A stretch of 64,000 nt of DNA, taken from NCBI GenBank assembly GCA_020252645.1, contig JADCCN010000005.1, forward strand, positions 62,001 through 126,000, read 5' to 3'. The notes under the pieces are model-generated. The model saw only the letters and a program-made list of their open reading frames with translations, made no database searches and was not told where the DNA came from. Both the position numbers and the translations under genes were made by a program. This document shows, one piece after another, positions 35,373 to 45,277 of the stretch (position 1 is its first letter; each line of letters starts with the position of its first letter). Source of the DNA: Methylobacterium sp. (lineage in GTDB: Bacteria; Pseudomonadota; Alphaproteobacteria; Rhizobiales; Beijerinckiaceae).

Positions 35373-36158
35373 ATGGATCTTCAATTGCAGGGGAAAGTCG
35401 CGCTCGTGCTGGGTGCGGGCGGGGGGCTGGGCGGTGCCATGGCCGAGGCGCTCGCGCGCGAGGGCGTGAGGGTTGCGCTCGCCGGGCGTCGGGCCGAACC
35501 GCTCGAAGCGCGTGCGAAGGTGATCCGCGAGGCCGGCGGCACGGCTTTCCCGCTTGTCTGGGATCTGGGCGAGATCGAGGCGATCGAGCGCGTGGTCGGC
35601 ACCGTGGAATCCGAACTGGGCGGCATCGATATCCTCGTGAACAACACGGGCGGCCCGCCCCCGACCCCGGTTTCCGGCCAGCCCCCGAGCCTCTGGATGC
35701 AGCAATTCAACGCGATGGTCCTTTCCGTGATCGCGCTGACAGACCGCGTGCTGCCGGGCATGAGGGCCCGGAAATTCGGGCGCATCCTCACCTCGGCCTC
35801 ATCGGGCGTGATCGCGCCGATCCCCAATCTCGGGCTCTCGAATGCCTTGCGTTCGAGCCTCGTCGGCTGGTCGAAGACGCTGGCGCGCGAGGTCGCGAAG
35901 GACGGAATCACCGCCAATGTCATCGTGCCGGGGCGCATCGCGACCGACCGCATCGCCTTCCTCGATTTGAAGAAGGCCGAGCGCGAAGGAAAAACCGCGG
36001 CCGAGGTCGAGGCCGAGAGCCTCGCGGCCATTCCTGCGGGGCGCTATGGCCGGCCGGAAGAATATGGCGACCTCGCCGCCTTCCTCGCCTCCCCCCGCGC
36101 GAGCTACATTACCGGCTCGGTGCTGCGCGTGGATGGCGGATACATCGCGAATGTCTGA
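35373..36158 (+). CDS. Atypical SDR lacking the catalytic Tyr-x3-Lys
   Basis: 261 residues with an intact cofactor loop (ALVLGAGGGLGGAMAEALAR) and NNTGGPPP in place of NNAG. Where other SDRs have YxxxK, this reads PIPNLGLSNALRSSLVGWSK, so both the Tyr and Lys are replaced. This divergent pattern is known in a FabG-like subgroup, so it may bind ligand or use a different mechanism. GGAGG at 35361-35365 sets the ATG. A GntR gene follows after 68 bases. Confidence 0.82.
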   Translation: MDLQLQGKVALVLGAGGGLGGAMAEALAREGVRVALAGRRAEPLEARAKVIREAGGTAFPLVWDLGEIEAIERVVGTVESELGGIDILVNNTGGPPPTPVSGQPPSLWMQQFNAMVLSVIALTDRVLPGMRARKFGRILTSASSGVIAPIPNLGLSNALRSSLVGWSKTLAREVAKDGITANVIVPGRIATDRIAFLDLKKAEREGKTAAEVEAESLAAIPAGRYGRPEEYGDLAAFLASPRASYITGSVLRVDGGYIANV

Positions 36159-36189
36159 GGCGCCCCTCGCGCAATATTGCAACGGGAAC

Positions 36190-36202
36190 GCTTGACTCAA
36201 GC
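36190..36202. promoter_or_regulatory. Palindrome upstream of gntR
   Basis: GCTTGA-C-TCAAGC, a perfect 13-base inverted repeat. Its left arm contains a TTGACT that could be a -35 element. Confidence 0.45.
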
Positions 36203-36214
36203 GCAATGTTCGAA

Positions 36215-36224
36215 CGGTATACCG
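36215..36224. promoter_or_regulatory. Likely GntR autoregulatory operator
   Basis: CGGTATACCG, a perfect palindrome of the GGTATACC kind bound by FadR-subfamily GntR proteins, directly before ATG 36227 of a gntR gene. Confidence 0.5.
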
Positions 36225-36226
36225 CC

Positions 36227-36916
36227 ATGGTATTCCATCTCGATCAGAAGCCGAATCAGGTCTACGAGGCGCTGCGCGGCGATATCCTCGCCTTCCAACT
36301 CGCGCCTGAACTCGCCTTGTCCGAACGCTGGCTCGAGGATCGCTATGGCGCGTCGCGCACGCCGATCCGCGCGGCCCTCGCCCGGCTGGAAAGCGAAGGT
36401 CTCGTGCTGCGTGATGGCCGCGTGCGCCGCGTCGCACCGCTCTCGCTCGACGAGATGCGGGAAGCCGTCGTGTTCCGCGCCACGCTCGAACGCGAGGCCG
36501 TTCGGCTCTTCACCCCGCGCGCGACCGAAGCGGATCTGCAAATGCTGCACATGCTCGGCACCACGGAGGCCGAGAATGCCGAGCCGGGCCAGACCAATGT
36601 GGAAGGGATGCTGACGGCAGCCGAACTCTTCCACCTCGAAATCGCACGGATGAGCGGCAACCGCTTTCTGGCCCGCGCCGTGGAAGAAGTGATGATGCGC
36701 CTCTTCCGCGCCCGCTACATGGCCGCGCTTTCGCCCGAGGGCCGGGCGCGCGCCACGGCCGAGCATGTGGGCATCGTCAAAGCCATCCGCGAGCGCGATG
36801 CCGAGAAGGCGAGCGCGCTGATGGGCGCCCATGTGGAAGCCGCCGGCGCGCATCTGATGGAGCGGCTCACCGCGGGCGGAACCGGCGTGGTCGTGCCCTT
36901 CCGGGTGGTGGCCTGA
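36227..36916 (+). CDS. GntR-family regulator with FCD domain
   Basis: 229 residues. Winged helix: QVYEALRGDILAFQLAP, RYGASRTPIRAALARLESEG; FCD domain: EMREAVVFRATLEREAVRLF, AELFHLEIARMSGNRFLARA and EHVGIVKAIRERDAEKA. An ATG at 36206 is also in frame, but a palindromic operator at 36215-36224 lies between the two, which favours 36227. No ribosome-binding site is obvious before either, so a leaderless message is possible. Confidence 0.85.
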   Translation: MVFHLDQKPNQVYEALRGDILAFQLAPELALSERWLEDRYGASRTPIRAALARLESEGLVLRDGRVRRVAPLSLDEMREAVVFRATLEREAVRLFTPRATEADLQMLHMLGTTEAENAEPGQTNVEGMLTAAELFHLEIARMSGNRFLARAVEEVMMRLFRARYMAALSPEGRARATAEHVGIVKAIRERDAEKASALMGAHVEAAGAHLMERLTAGGTGVVVPFRVVA

Positions 36917-36924
36917 GGTTCGTG

Positions 36925-37788
36925 TCAATCCCGCTGCGCTTCTTCCAGATAGATCGCGCGCAGCCTCTTCGTGATGTCGCCGGGCTGGCCCTCGCCGATC
37001 CTCTCGCCGTCGATATTCACCACGGGCATCACGAAAGATGAGGCCGAGGTGTAGAACACCTCGCGCGCGGCCAGCATCTCGGCCCGCGTGAAGGGCCGTT
37101 CCTCGATTATCAGCCCGGTTTCGCGCGCAAGACGCATCACCGAGGAGCGCGTGACACCCGGAAGGACGCTGTTCGACAGCGCCCGCGTGACCAGCACCCC
37201 CGCGCTCGATACGATGAAGAAGGTCGAGGAAGCCCCCTCCGTCACCACCCCCTCCTCCAGCATCACGGCTTCGGCGACGCCCGCACGTTTCGCCTCGAAC
37301 TTCGCGAGCACCTGCGCGAGCAGGGCCACGGACTTGATATCGCGCCGCGCCCAGCGGAGATCATCGACCGTGATGACCGCAGCACCCGTCTCGGCCATGG
37401 GGTTCGCGAGCAGGTTCTTCGCCTGCGTGAACATCACGACATTGGGGGCGATATCATCCGGGCAGGTGAATTCGCGCTCATGGGTGCCGCGCGTCACCTC
37501 GATATAGACCGTGCCCTGCTTCAGATCGTTCTGCCGGACGAGTTCGCGCTGGATGGCGGTCCATTCGGGAATGGTGTGCGGATTGCGGATGCCAATCGCC
37601 CTGAGCGAGCGATCGAGCCGGGCAAGATGCGGTTCGTTGTCGACGAAATGGTCGCCCAGCACCGCTGTCACCTCGTAGATGCCATCGCCGAACAGAAAAC
37701 CGCGATCCATGATCGGCAAAGTGGCTTCGGCGAGCGGAAGATAGCGCCCGTTCACATAGGCGATGCGGGGCGCGGCGGGGGCGGACAT
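36925..37788 (-). CDS. dat: D-amino-acid transaminase
   Basis: 287 residues, fold-type IV PLP transaminase. Lys152 in RRDIKSVALLAQVLAKFEA binds PLP and Glu184 in VVTEGASSTFF contacts the pyridine nitrogen. MDRGFLFGDGIYEV and YIEVTRGTHEREF favour D-amino-acid over branched-chain transaminase. It moves amino groups between D-amino acids and 2-oxo acids, for example D-Ala and 2-oxoglutarate to D-Glu. It follows the LysR gene by 61 bases on the same strand, so it probably belongs to the D-glutamate locus. Confidence 0.87.
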   Translation of the reverse strand: MSAPAAPRIAYVNGRYLPLAEATLPIMDRGFLFGDGIYEVTAVLGDHFVDNEPHLARLDRSLRAIGIRNPHTIPEWTAIQRELVRQNDLKQGTVYIEVTRGTHEREFTCPDDIAPNVVMFTQAKNLLANPMAETGAAVITVDDLRWARRDIKSVALLAQVLAKFEAKRAGVAEAVMLEEGVVTEGASSTFFIVSSAGVLVTRALSNSVLPGVTRSSVMRLARETGLIIEERPFTRAEMLAAREVFYTSASSFVMPVVNIDGERIGEGQPGDITKRLRAIYLEEAQRD

Positions 37789-37849
37789 GGGAATTCTCCG
37801 GGAATGAACCAGAATGTCGGGCCGTCGCCCGACCGTGTTTCAGGAAGGA

Positions 37850-38818
37850 TCAGTGCGAACCCGACATGCCGCGCGGACGGACAAAGCCCGTCTGCGGGCG
37901 CGAAGGCAGGGAGGCCGGCGGCTGACGGCCACCCGTGAGCACCTGCCAGAGGCGCACGACGGCGGGTTTCTCCAGATTGCGATCCTTGAGCGCCACGATG
38001 GAGAGCGGCAGCGACCAGAGATCATCGCCAAGCGGGACCAGCGACCCCGGCGGCGCGCGCTTCACCGTGCTCTCCGGCAACCAGGCAATGCCGTGGCCGG
38101 CCATGGCCATGTCGCGCAGGATATCGGACATGTCGGTCTCGATGATGCGCGTATGCTTGCCGATTCCGCCCGCCGTCTCGATGATGAGATCGACGAGCCG
38201 CGCGAAATAGACCGAGCGCGAATACATCAGCAGCGGCAGGGGCTTGTCGCCCTGCCGGGGCAAGGTGAGGCCCATCCGCGCAACGAGGCCGGGGCTTGCA
38301 TAGGGACGCAGGCGATCGCAGTCGATTTCCACGCTTTCGATGCGCTGCGGCTCGGGATGAACCGGCTGCTGCGCGCTCGTCCAGCAGATCATAAGCTCGG
38401 TCGCGCCCGAGAGAAGGCCGATCGCGAGGTCATGCACATTGCCCGTGGCAATCTCGCAGGTGAGGCGCAGGTCGCGCGTCCATTGCGCCCACCAGCTCGG
38501 CAGGCAGGCCGTCGCGAGCGCGAAAGGCACGGCGATCCGCACATGGTCGGGCCGGCTCGGCGCGCCCTGGCGCATTTCGGCGCGGGCATCGAGAATCTCG
38601 GCGAGGATCTTTCCGGCCGTCTCGCGGAACTGCTCGCCGGCGGGCGTGAGACGCGTGGGGATGATGGAGCGGTCGATCAGGGCCGCGCCCACCCACGCTT
38701 CCAGTTGCTGGATGCGCCGCGAGAAGGCCGCCTGCGAGGCGTTGCGCTGCTCGGCCGCACGGGTGAAGTTCCCCGTCTCCGCCACGGCGAGAAAGTCCTG
38801 AAGCCAGCGAATTTCCAT
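37850..38818 (-). CDS. dgcR: LysR-family regulator, probable DgcR
   Basis: 322 residues. The N-terminal helix-turn-helix is MEIRWLQDFLAVAETGNFTR, AAFSRRIQQLEAWVGAALID, followed by a periplasmic-binding-fold ligand domain. It is divergent from dgcN-dgcA, and LysR regulators named DgcR respond to D-glutamate in that setting. The name is assigned from context, not from a ligand motif. Confidence 0.72.
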   Translation of the reverse strand: MEIRWLQDFLAVAETGNFTRAAEQRNASQAAFSRRIQQLEAWVGAALIDRSIIPTRLTPAGEQFRETAGKILAEILDARAEMRQGAPSRPDHVRIAVPFALATACLPSWWAQWTRDLRLTCEIATGNVHDLAIGLLSGATELMICWTSAQQPVHPEPQRIESVEIDCDRLRPYASPGLVARMGLTLPRQGDKPLPLLMYSRSVYFARLVDLIIETAGGIGKHTRIIETDMSDILRDMAMAGHGIAWLPESTVKRAPPGSLVPLGDDLWSLPLSIVALKDRNLEKPAVVRLWQVLTGGRQPPASLPSRPQTGFVRPRGMSGSH

Positions 38819-38897
38819 GCTGCCCTCCCCGGAGCCGCCTTCGGCAACGGACCTGAATGACGAGCCTCATGCTGTTCGATGAACAGCGCGAAGACCA

Positions 38898-38912
38898 ATG
38901 CAATTTCTGCAT
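38898..38912. promoter_or_regulatory. LysR-type T-N11-A box
   Basis: ATGCA-ATTTC-TGCAT, an inverted repeat with the T-N11-A spacing (T38899 to A38911) of LysR sites, in the gap between the LysR gene and dgcN. Confidence 0.55.
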
Positions 38913-39081
38913 CGGTAACAGGATTCGAACCCGCTGGCGAGGAGGCATTTGCCGTCCATTCCGGCCTTGAGCTTATGGAAAACTTGCATTGGCGACAATC
39001 CGTCGGTGCAAGCACAATCCTGCCGTCGCCGGAGGCCAGCGGAAGCCGGCCATCCGGCCGAGGATACCCGAGGAGCAGACC

Positions 39082-40104
39082 ATGATCGTCGAAGCCCCCT
39101 ACCTGATGTTCCTGGGCGATGTCCCGGATCAGCTCGCGGCCAAGACCGCGCAGGGCATTGTCGACTGGCGCCCGGAATGGTGCCGAGGCCAGTTGCGCCT
39201 CGCCGGCTGCAAGGCCGACCTGAAGATCCCCGACATGACCATCGGGGAAGCCGCGAAGGCCGGTTGCCGCACGCTCATCGTGGGTGTCGCCAATGCCGGC
39301 GGCGTTCTGCCCGACCATTGGTCCGAGACCATCGTGAAGGCCATCGAGGCCGGAATGGATGTCGCGAGCGGCCTGCATGCGCGCCTCGCCTCCAAGCCCG
39401 TCATCGCCGAGGCCGCGCTCCGGCATAATCGCCGCCTCACGGATGTGCGCCATTCGAGCGAAACCTTCGCGACCGGCAAGGGCACGAAGCGTTCCGGCCT
39501 GCGCCTGCTGACCGTGGGCACGGATTGCTCCGTGGGCAAGAAATATACCGCGCTTGCGCTCGAAAGGGAGATGCGCAAAGAGGGTCTCGATGCCGATTTC
39601 CGCGCCACGGGCCAGACCGGCGTGTTCATCTCGGGCCGGGGCGTCGCAATCGATGCGGTGGTCGCGGATTTCATCTCCGGCGCGGTGGAATGGATTTCGC
39701 CCGCTGCCGCACCGAACCATTGGGATCTGATCGAGGGCCAGGGCTCGCTCTTCCATCCCTCCTTCGCGGGCGTGTCGCTGGGCCTGCTGCATGGCGCGCA
39801 GCCCGATTGCTTCGTCATCTGCCACGAGCCGACCCGCACCAGTATGCGCGGCGTGAAGCATCCCCTGCCCTCGATCCGCGCGGTGATCGACCTCAACATC
39901 ACCTGCGGCAAGCTCACCAACCCGGCGATCCGGCCCGTGGGAATCTCGATCAATACCGAGCATCTGGCGGAGGCCGAGGCCCGGGCGCTGGTGGAAAAGC
40001 TGGAGAAGGAGCATGATTTGCCAACGACGGACCCCATCCGCTTCGGCGTGGGGTCGATCGTCGCGAACCTCCTGCGCCTCTATCCGCAATCGAAGGCCGC
40101 CTGA
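39082..40104 (+). CDS. dgcN: D-glutamate N-acetyltransferase family protein DgcN (DUF1611)
   Basis: 340 residues of DUF1611. A P-loop-like GTDCSVGKKYTA at 146-157, NHWDLIEGQGSLFHPSFAGV and CHEPTRTSMRGVKHPLPS are family marks. DgcN acetylates D-glutamate; the downstream racemase converts the product to N-acetyl-L-glutamate. GAGGAG at 39070-39075 fixes the ATG. The pair with dgcA, 1 base apart, and the LysR neighbour support this over other DUF1611 roles. Confidence 0.82.
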   Translation: MIVEAPYLMFLGDVPDQLAAKTAQGIVDWRPEWCRGQLRLAGCKADLKIPDMTIGEAAKAGCRTLIVGVANAGGVLPDHWSETIVKAIEAGMDVASGLHARLASKPVIAEAALRHNRRLTDVRHSSETFATGKGTKRSGLRLLTVGTDCSVGKKYTALALEREMRKEGLDADFRATGQTGVFISGRGVAIDAVVADFISGAVEWISPAAAPNHWDLIEGQGSLFHPSFAGVSLGLLHGAQPDCFVICHEPTRTSMRGVKHPLPSIRAVIDLNITCGKLTNPAIRPVGISINTEHLAEAEARALVEKLEKEHDLPTTDPIRFGVGSIVANLLRLYPQSKAA

Positions 40105-40105
40105 C

Positions 40106-41086
40106 ATGCGTTCTCTTGAAGTTGAGATCGAGCGTTTCCCCATCGCGGGAACCTTCACCATCTCGCGCGGCTCGCGCAATGAAGCGGTGGTCGTCACGGC
40201 CACCCTGCGCGAGGATGGGCATGTCGGGCGCGGCGAATGCGTGCCCTATGCGCGCTATGGCGAGACCGTGGAGGGCGTGGCCGAGACAATCCGCGGAATG
40301 GCGGACAAGGTCGCCGCGGGCCTCGACCGGCAGGCGCTGCGCCGGATGCTGCCGGGTGGTGCGCCCCGAAACGCGCTCGATTGCGCGCTGATCGATCTCG
40401 AAGCGAGGATGAGGGGCAAGCCGGCCCATCTGCTGCTCGGCTGTTCGCCGCCGGGGCGGCATGTCACCTGCTACACCCTGAGCCTCGGCACTCCGGAGAG
40501 CATGGAGGAAGCGGCGCGCGCCGCGAGCAAACGCACGCTCCTCAAGGTGAAGCTCGGCGGCGAAGGCGATGTCGCGCGCATCGCGGCCGTGCGGCGGGGT
40601 GCTCCGCAATCCCGCCTTGTCGTGGATGCGAACGAGGCGTGGCGCGCCGAAACGCTCCGCGCCAATCTCGAGGCCTGCGCGGCGGCAGGCGTCGAACTCA
40701 TCGAGCAACCCCTGCCCGCCGGCCAGGATGAGGCGCTTTCCGGCATTATCAGCCCCATCCCGCTCTGCGCGGATGAATCGATGCATGATTCCACGAGCCT
40801 CGCGCATCTGCCGCCGTGGTATTCCGCCATCAACATCAAGCTCGACAAGACCGGCGGCCTGACCGATGCGCTGGAATTGCGCGCGGCGGCTCTGGCGAAG
40901 GGTCTTAAGATCATGGTGGGCTGCATGGTGGGCACATCGCTCGCCATGGCGCCCGCGCTCCTCCTGGCGGAAGGCGCGAGCTTCGTCGATCTCGATGGTC
41001 CGCTTCTGCTCGCGAAGGATCGCGACCCGGCGCTGTCCTACCCCGGGAGCTTCGTGGCACCCGCACCGCCGGGTCTGTGGGGCTAG
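40106..41086 (+). CDS. dgcA: N-acetyl-D-glutamate racemase DgcA (enolase superfamily)
   Basis: 326 residues of the dipeptide-epimerase/muconate-lactonising group. Catalytic bases Lys147/Lys149 in LLKVKLGG and Lys245 or Lys248 in INIKLDKTGG, metal ligands Asp174 (VDANEAWR), Glu200 (LIEQPLP) and Asp223 (ADESMHD). It would racemise N-acetyl-D-Glu made by DgcN. Its TAG stop is made by the TA and G of a family C element. Confidence 0.83.
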   Translation: MRSLEVEIERFPIAGTFTISRGSRNEAVVVTATLREDGHVGRGECVPYARYGETVEGVAETIRGMADKVAAGLDRQALRRMLPGGAPRNALDCALIDLEARMRGKPAHLLLGCSPPGRHVTCYTLSLGTPESMEEAARAASKRTLLKVKLGGEGDVARIAAVRRGAPQSRLVVDANEAWRAETLRANLEACAAAGVELIEQPLPAGQDEALSGIISPIPLCADESMHDSTSLAHLPPWYSAINIKLDKTGGLTDALELRAAALAKGLKIMVGCMVGTSLAMAPALLLAEGASFVDLDGPLLLAKDRDPALSYPGSFVAPAPPGLWG

Positions 41087-41187
41087 AGCATGTTGCGCAA
41101 AAGTGGATACCGGTCTTGCGTAACAACATGCAACAAAACAATAAGATAGAGCTCGGTTTTGATTCCATCAAAACGAGACGTGCTCTA
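41084..41187 (+). repeat. Family C element
   Basis: TAGAGCATGTTGCGCAAAAG, TGGATACCGGTCTTGCGTAA, CAACATGC as hairpin 1; then TAGAGC and a second hairpin (GGTTTTGATTCCATCAAAAC) ending GTGCTCTA. The left TA is in the dgcA stop codon; the right TA is shared with family A copy 6. Confidence 0.82.
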
Positions 41188-41289
41188 GAGCATGATGTGT
41201 TCAGACGGAAGCACATCATGCTCTTATCTTATTATTATCGCATGCTTTTTTGTGAAAAACCGGATTCCACTTTTTTACAGCATGCTCTA
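41186..41289 (+). repeat. Family A element, copy 6
   Basis: TA-flanked, same orientation as copy 1, with one extra T in place of C in hairpin 2 (TTTTTTAC for TTTTTCAC). Sandwiched between family C and family B elements that share its TA ends. Confidence 0.9.
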
Positions 41290-41398
41290 GAGCATTTTTT
41301 CGAAGAAGTGGATACCGGTTCTTCCAAAGAAAATGCGGTCAACAACAAGAATAGAGAGCGAAATTCGATCTCATTCATTCAGATCGAGTTTCGCTCTA
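41288..41398 (+). repeat. Family B element, encodes permease C-terminus
   Basis: AGAGCATTTTTTCGAAGAAG, TGGATACCGGTTCTTCCAAA, then AGAGCGAAATTCGATC and a hairpin ending TCGCTCTA. On the minus strand the permease gene runs into it. Confidence 0.82.
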
Positions 41399-42239
41399 TC
41401 GACCCCTTCCCCGCCCATTCTCCCAGGCCCATCACCAGGGTGCAGAGCGCCGCGAGCACGAGGCCGAGCGTCGCGGTGACGGCAAAATCCGAGCCGGCAT
41501 CCGAGACCATCGTGAAGAGCTGCAGGGGCAGGATGTTCACCTGCGTGCCCACGAGCGCCAGCGCCGTGCCATAGGCGCCGATCGCCACCGCCGCGACCAA
41601 AGCGAAGGCGGAGATCATCGGCGCTTTCAGTTGCGGCAGCAGGATATCGCGCAAGGTGCGAAGACGGCTGGCGCCAAGGCTCTCGGCGGCGGCGAGTTGC
41701 GCGGTGTCGAAATTCACGAGCACCGGCGTCAGCATCATCACCACGCGCGGGACGAGGTAATAGGCATAAACGAAGGCCAGGCCATAGGGCGAATACACGG
41801 CCTGCGAAAAGGCCACGGGGTCCACGCCGAAAATCCGCTCGAGCAGCAAAGTCACGAAACCGGCGCGGCCAAAGGCGAGAATGAATCCATAGGCGACGAT
41901 CAGCCCGGAAAAAGTGAGCGGCAGCGCGATCAGGAACTGCCAGGCGAGCCTGGGCCGCTCCGCCATCCGCGCCAATCGCAGGGCCACCGCGAGGCCGATG
42001 GCAAGCGAGACCAATGCCGCCAGCACGCCGAGAACCAGCGAGTTCACAAGGCCGGTCCAGAAGGGGCGCGAGGCAAGAAGCGCGCGGATGCCATGCGTGC
42101 CGCCCGTCAGTGCTTCGGCCACTACGAAGCCGAGGGGCACGAAGAAGAAGAGCGCGAAAAGCACGAGCCCGGGCGATGCGAGCATCGCCCGGGTGCCCGC
42201 GCCGGTGCGGAAGGAAGGCCCGGCGCGCAGGATTGCCAT
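41379..42239 (-). CDS. ABC transporter permease (spermidine/iron type)
   Basis: 286 residues, six predicted membrane helices and an EAA loop (AAAESLGASRLRTLRDILLP). The N-terminus SPGLVLFALFFFVPLGFVVA is typical of PotB/FbpB-type permeases. The last seven residues (SIERNSI) and the TGA stop come from a family B element, so the natural C-terminus has been replaced. Last gene of the operon; its start overlaps the binding-protein stop by one base. Confidence 0.87.
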   Translation of the reverse strand: MAILRAGPSFRTGAGTRAMLASPGLVLFALFFFVPLGFVVAEALTGGTHGIRALLASRPFWTGLVNSLVLGVLAALVSLAIGLAVALRLARMAERPRLAWQFLIALPLTFSGLIVAYGFILAFGRAGFVTLLLERIFGVDPVAFSQAVYSPYGLAFVYAYYLVPRVVMMLTPVLVNFDTAQLAAAESLGASRLRTLRDILLPQLKAPMISAFALVAAVAIGAYGTALALVGTQVNILPLQLFTMVSDAGSDFAVTATLGLVLAALCTLVMGLGEWAGKGSIERNSI

Positions 42240-43333
42240 CAGAGCGCGGCCTTGGCCCAGCCGCTCTGCAATGCCTGAAGCTGCGCGGCGGATTGATCAA
42301 GATCGAGCAGGGTCGATTTCGCGTGGGTGATGAGGCGAGCCTTCACGCTGTCGGGAAGCGGAACCCCCGGCACGGCGGGTGTCACGAAGCCTTCGGCGAA
42401 GAGCGCCTGCCCGGCATCCGAGAGGATGAAGTTCAGCCAGAGCTTCGCGGCATTGGGGTTCGGGCCGTTCTTCACGAGGCTGATCGTATAGGGTGCCGCG
42501 ACCGTGCCCTCGGCCGGGGAGACGACTTCGACATCATCGCCCATGCCATCCATGAATTTCGCGCGAAGGCCGTCATTCACGAAGTTCACCCAGATCGGGA
42601 TCTCGCCCTTCACGAACTGCGCATAAGGCGTGGTGCCGACGACGCGCAGCACGTTCCCGCCCTTGTGGAGCTGCTCCATGTATTTCAGCCCGGGTTCGAG
42701 GTTCGAATAGCTGCCGCCCTGGGCGAAATTCGCAGCCCAGGTGAAAACCTGGCCCACGCCGGTGGAACGCGGATCGAGATAGACGATGTTGCCCTTGTAT
42801 TCGGGCTTGGCGAGGTCGGCAAAGCTCTTCGGCACGTTCTTCACGAGCTTCTTGTTCACGATGAACACGATCTCGAGCTGGTGAATGGTGAACCACTCGC
42901 CGGCCGGGTGCTTCGCGAGTGCCGGCAACTTGTCGAAATTCGTGGGTTTGAAGGGGGCGAGCAGGCCGCGCTTCTGCGCATCCACGCCATTCGCGCCGAA
43001 ATAATAGATCGTATCAACCTGCGGGCGGTTCCTCGTGCGGTCCAGCGCATTCACCGCCACGCCCGAGCCCACATCGTTATAGACCAGATTGATGTTGGGG
43101 TAGCGCTGGCCGAACACGCGGAACAGCGCAGCCCAGTTCGCCCAGGTCGGCCCGGTATTGTTGGAAATCACCATGCCTTCCTTCAGCGCCTCCTCGTAGA
43201 GCGCCTTCTCGCCCGCATAAAGTTCGGGACCGGTGGTGACATTGGCGGGAGCCTGCGCCCGGGCAGGCGCGGCGGCGAGCGCCAGCGCGGAAGCGCCGAG
43301 GCCCTGCAGGAGAATGCGACGATCGATGGTCAT
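42239..43333 (-). CDS. ABC transporter substrate-binding protein (family 1)
   Basis: 364 residues, signal peptide MTIDRRILLQGLGASALALA ending ARAQAP. NLVYNDVGSGVAVNALDRTR, AGEWFTIHQLEIVFIVNKKL and AKLWLNFILSDAGQALFAEG fit the spermidine/putrescine/Fe(III)/phosphonate binding-protein group. The ligand cannot be told. It lies between the ATPase and the first permease, 18 bases after the ATPase. Confidence 0.87.
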   Translation of the reverse strand: MTIDRRILLQGLGASALALAAAPARAQAPANVTTGPELYAGEKALYEEALKEGMVISNNTGPTWANWAALFRVFGQRYPNINLVYNDVGSGVAVNALDRTRNRPQVDTIYYFGANGVDAQKRGLLAPFKPTNFDKLPALAKHPAGEWFTIHQLEIVFIVNKKLVKNVPKSFADLAKPEYKGNIVYLDPRSTGVGQVFTWAANFAQGGSYSNLEPGLKYMEQLHKGGNVLRVVGTTPYAQFVKGEIPIWVNFVNDGLRAKFMDGMGDDVEVVSPAEGTVAAPYTISLVKNGPNPNAAKLWLNFILSDAGQALFAEGFVTPAVPGVPLPDSVKARLITHAKSTLLDLDQSAAQLQALQSGWAKAAL

Positions 43334-43351
43334 GAAACGCTCCTCTGGAGA

Positions 43352-44439
<1,088 letters not shown>

Positions 44440-44443
<4 letters not shown>

Positions 44444-45264
44444 GCGATCCCTCCCCGGCTGGCGGCGGCACCACGCGCCACGAGGGCTCCGGCCATGGCC
44501 GCGAGAAGCGCGAGCGCCAGCAGCACCACGGTCGCAGCACAGGCAAAGCCGGTCGCGCCGTAGAAGGCCTGAAGCAGAACAATGGGATAGGTCCGGTGCA
44601 GGAAGCCCGCAATGAGGTTCGTGAGCTGGAACTCCCCGATCGACAGGGCCGCGACCAGAATCGAGGCCGAGGCTATGGAATGCACGAGGCCGGGCAGAAC
44701 GATATCAAGGAAGCGCCGGTGAAACGGCGCGCCGAGCGATTCAGCCGCCTGCTCCAGCACTTCCACGCCTTGCAGCTTCAGGTCGGCCACGAGGGTTTGC
44801 AGGAAATAAGGCAGACAGATCACGACATGCGCCGCGACCGTCAGCCATCCTGCCCCGAGGAAGGGCAGGGCATCGGTGGAAAAGGCGAGCATGTAGCCGA
44901 AGCCCAGCACAACGGCGGGTGCGGCCACCGGCGTGAGGTAGAGAATGCGCCCGAACATCGCAAGCGCCGGGCTTCTCGCCATCGCCACGGCATAGGCCAG
45001 TGGCGCGCCGATGAGGATGCAGGCGACCACCGTCGCCGCGCAGACCCAGAGGCTGGTGATGAAGGCTTTCTGGAATGTCGGATTCGCCAGGAGCGTTTCG
45101 AACCAACGGCCGGTGAGGCCTGCGGGCAGCAGCGTGTTGCTCCACACCCCGCCCACCGAGCCGACGAGGATCAGCGCCATCGGCGTCGCGAGATAGGCCG
45201 CGTAAAGCGCGAGCGCCGCGCTGCCGAGGCCTGTCGGGCGGCCGGAAAGCGCCATGCCGCTCAT
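44440..45264 (-). CDS. ABC transporter permease
   Basis: 274 residues, six predicted helices, EAA loop EQAAESLGAPFHRRFLDIVL. YAVAMARSPALAMFGRILYL and FGYMLAFSTDALPFLG fit PotC/FbpB second permeases. I use ATG 45264; the longer frame to 45369 overlaps the upstream gene. Partner of the 41379 permease. Confidence 0.87.
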
Positions 45265-45277
45265 GATGGCATCCCGT

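Noticed and set aside
36192-36223. Sigma-70 promoter TTGACT / TATACC before gntR
   Set aside because: The spacer is 20 bases, too long for a normal sigma-70 site; the sequences are better explained as palindromic operators.
38922-38945. T-arm-like sequence (GGATTCGAACC on the plus strand), possible tRNA fragment
   Set aside because: The T-stem can pair with wobbles on the minus strand, but no matching acceptor, anticodon arm or CCA is present; probably chance.
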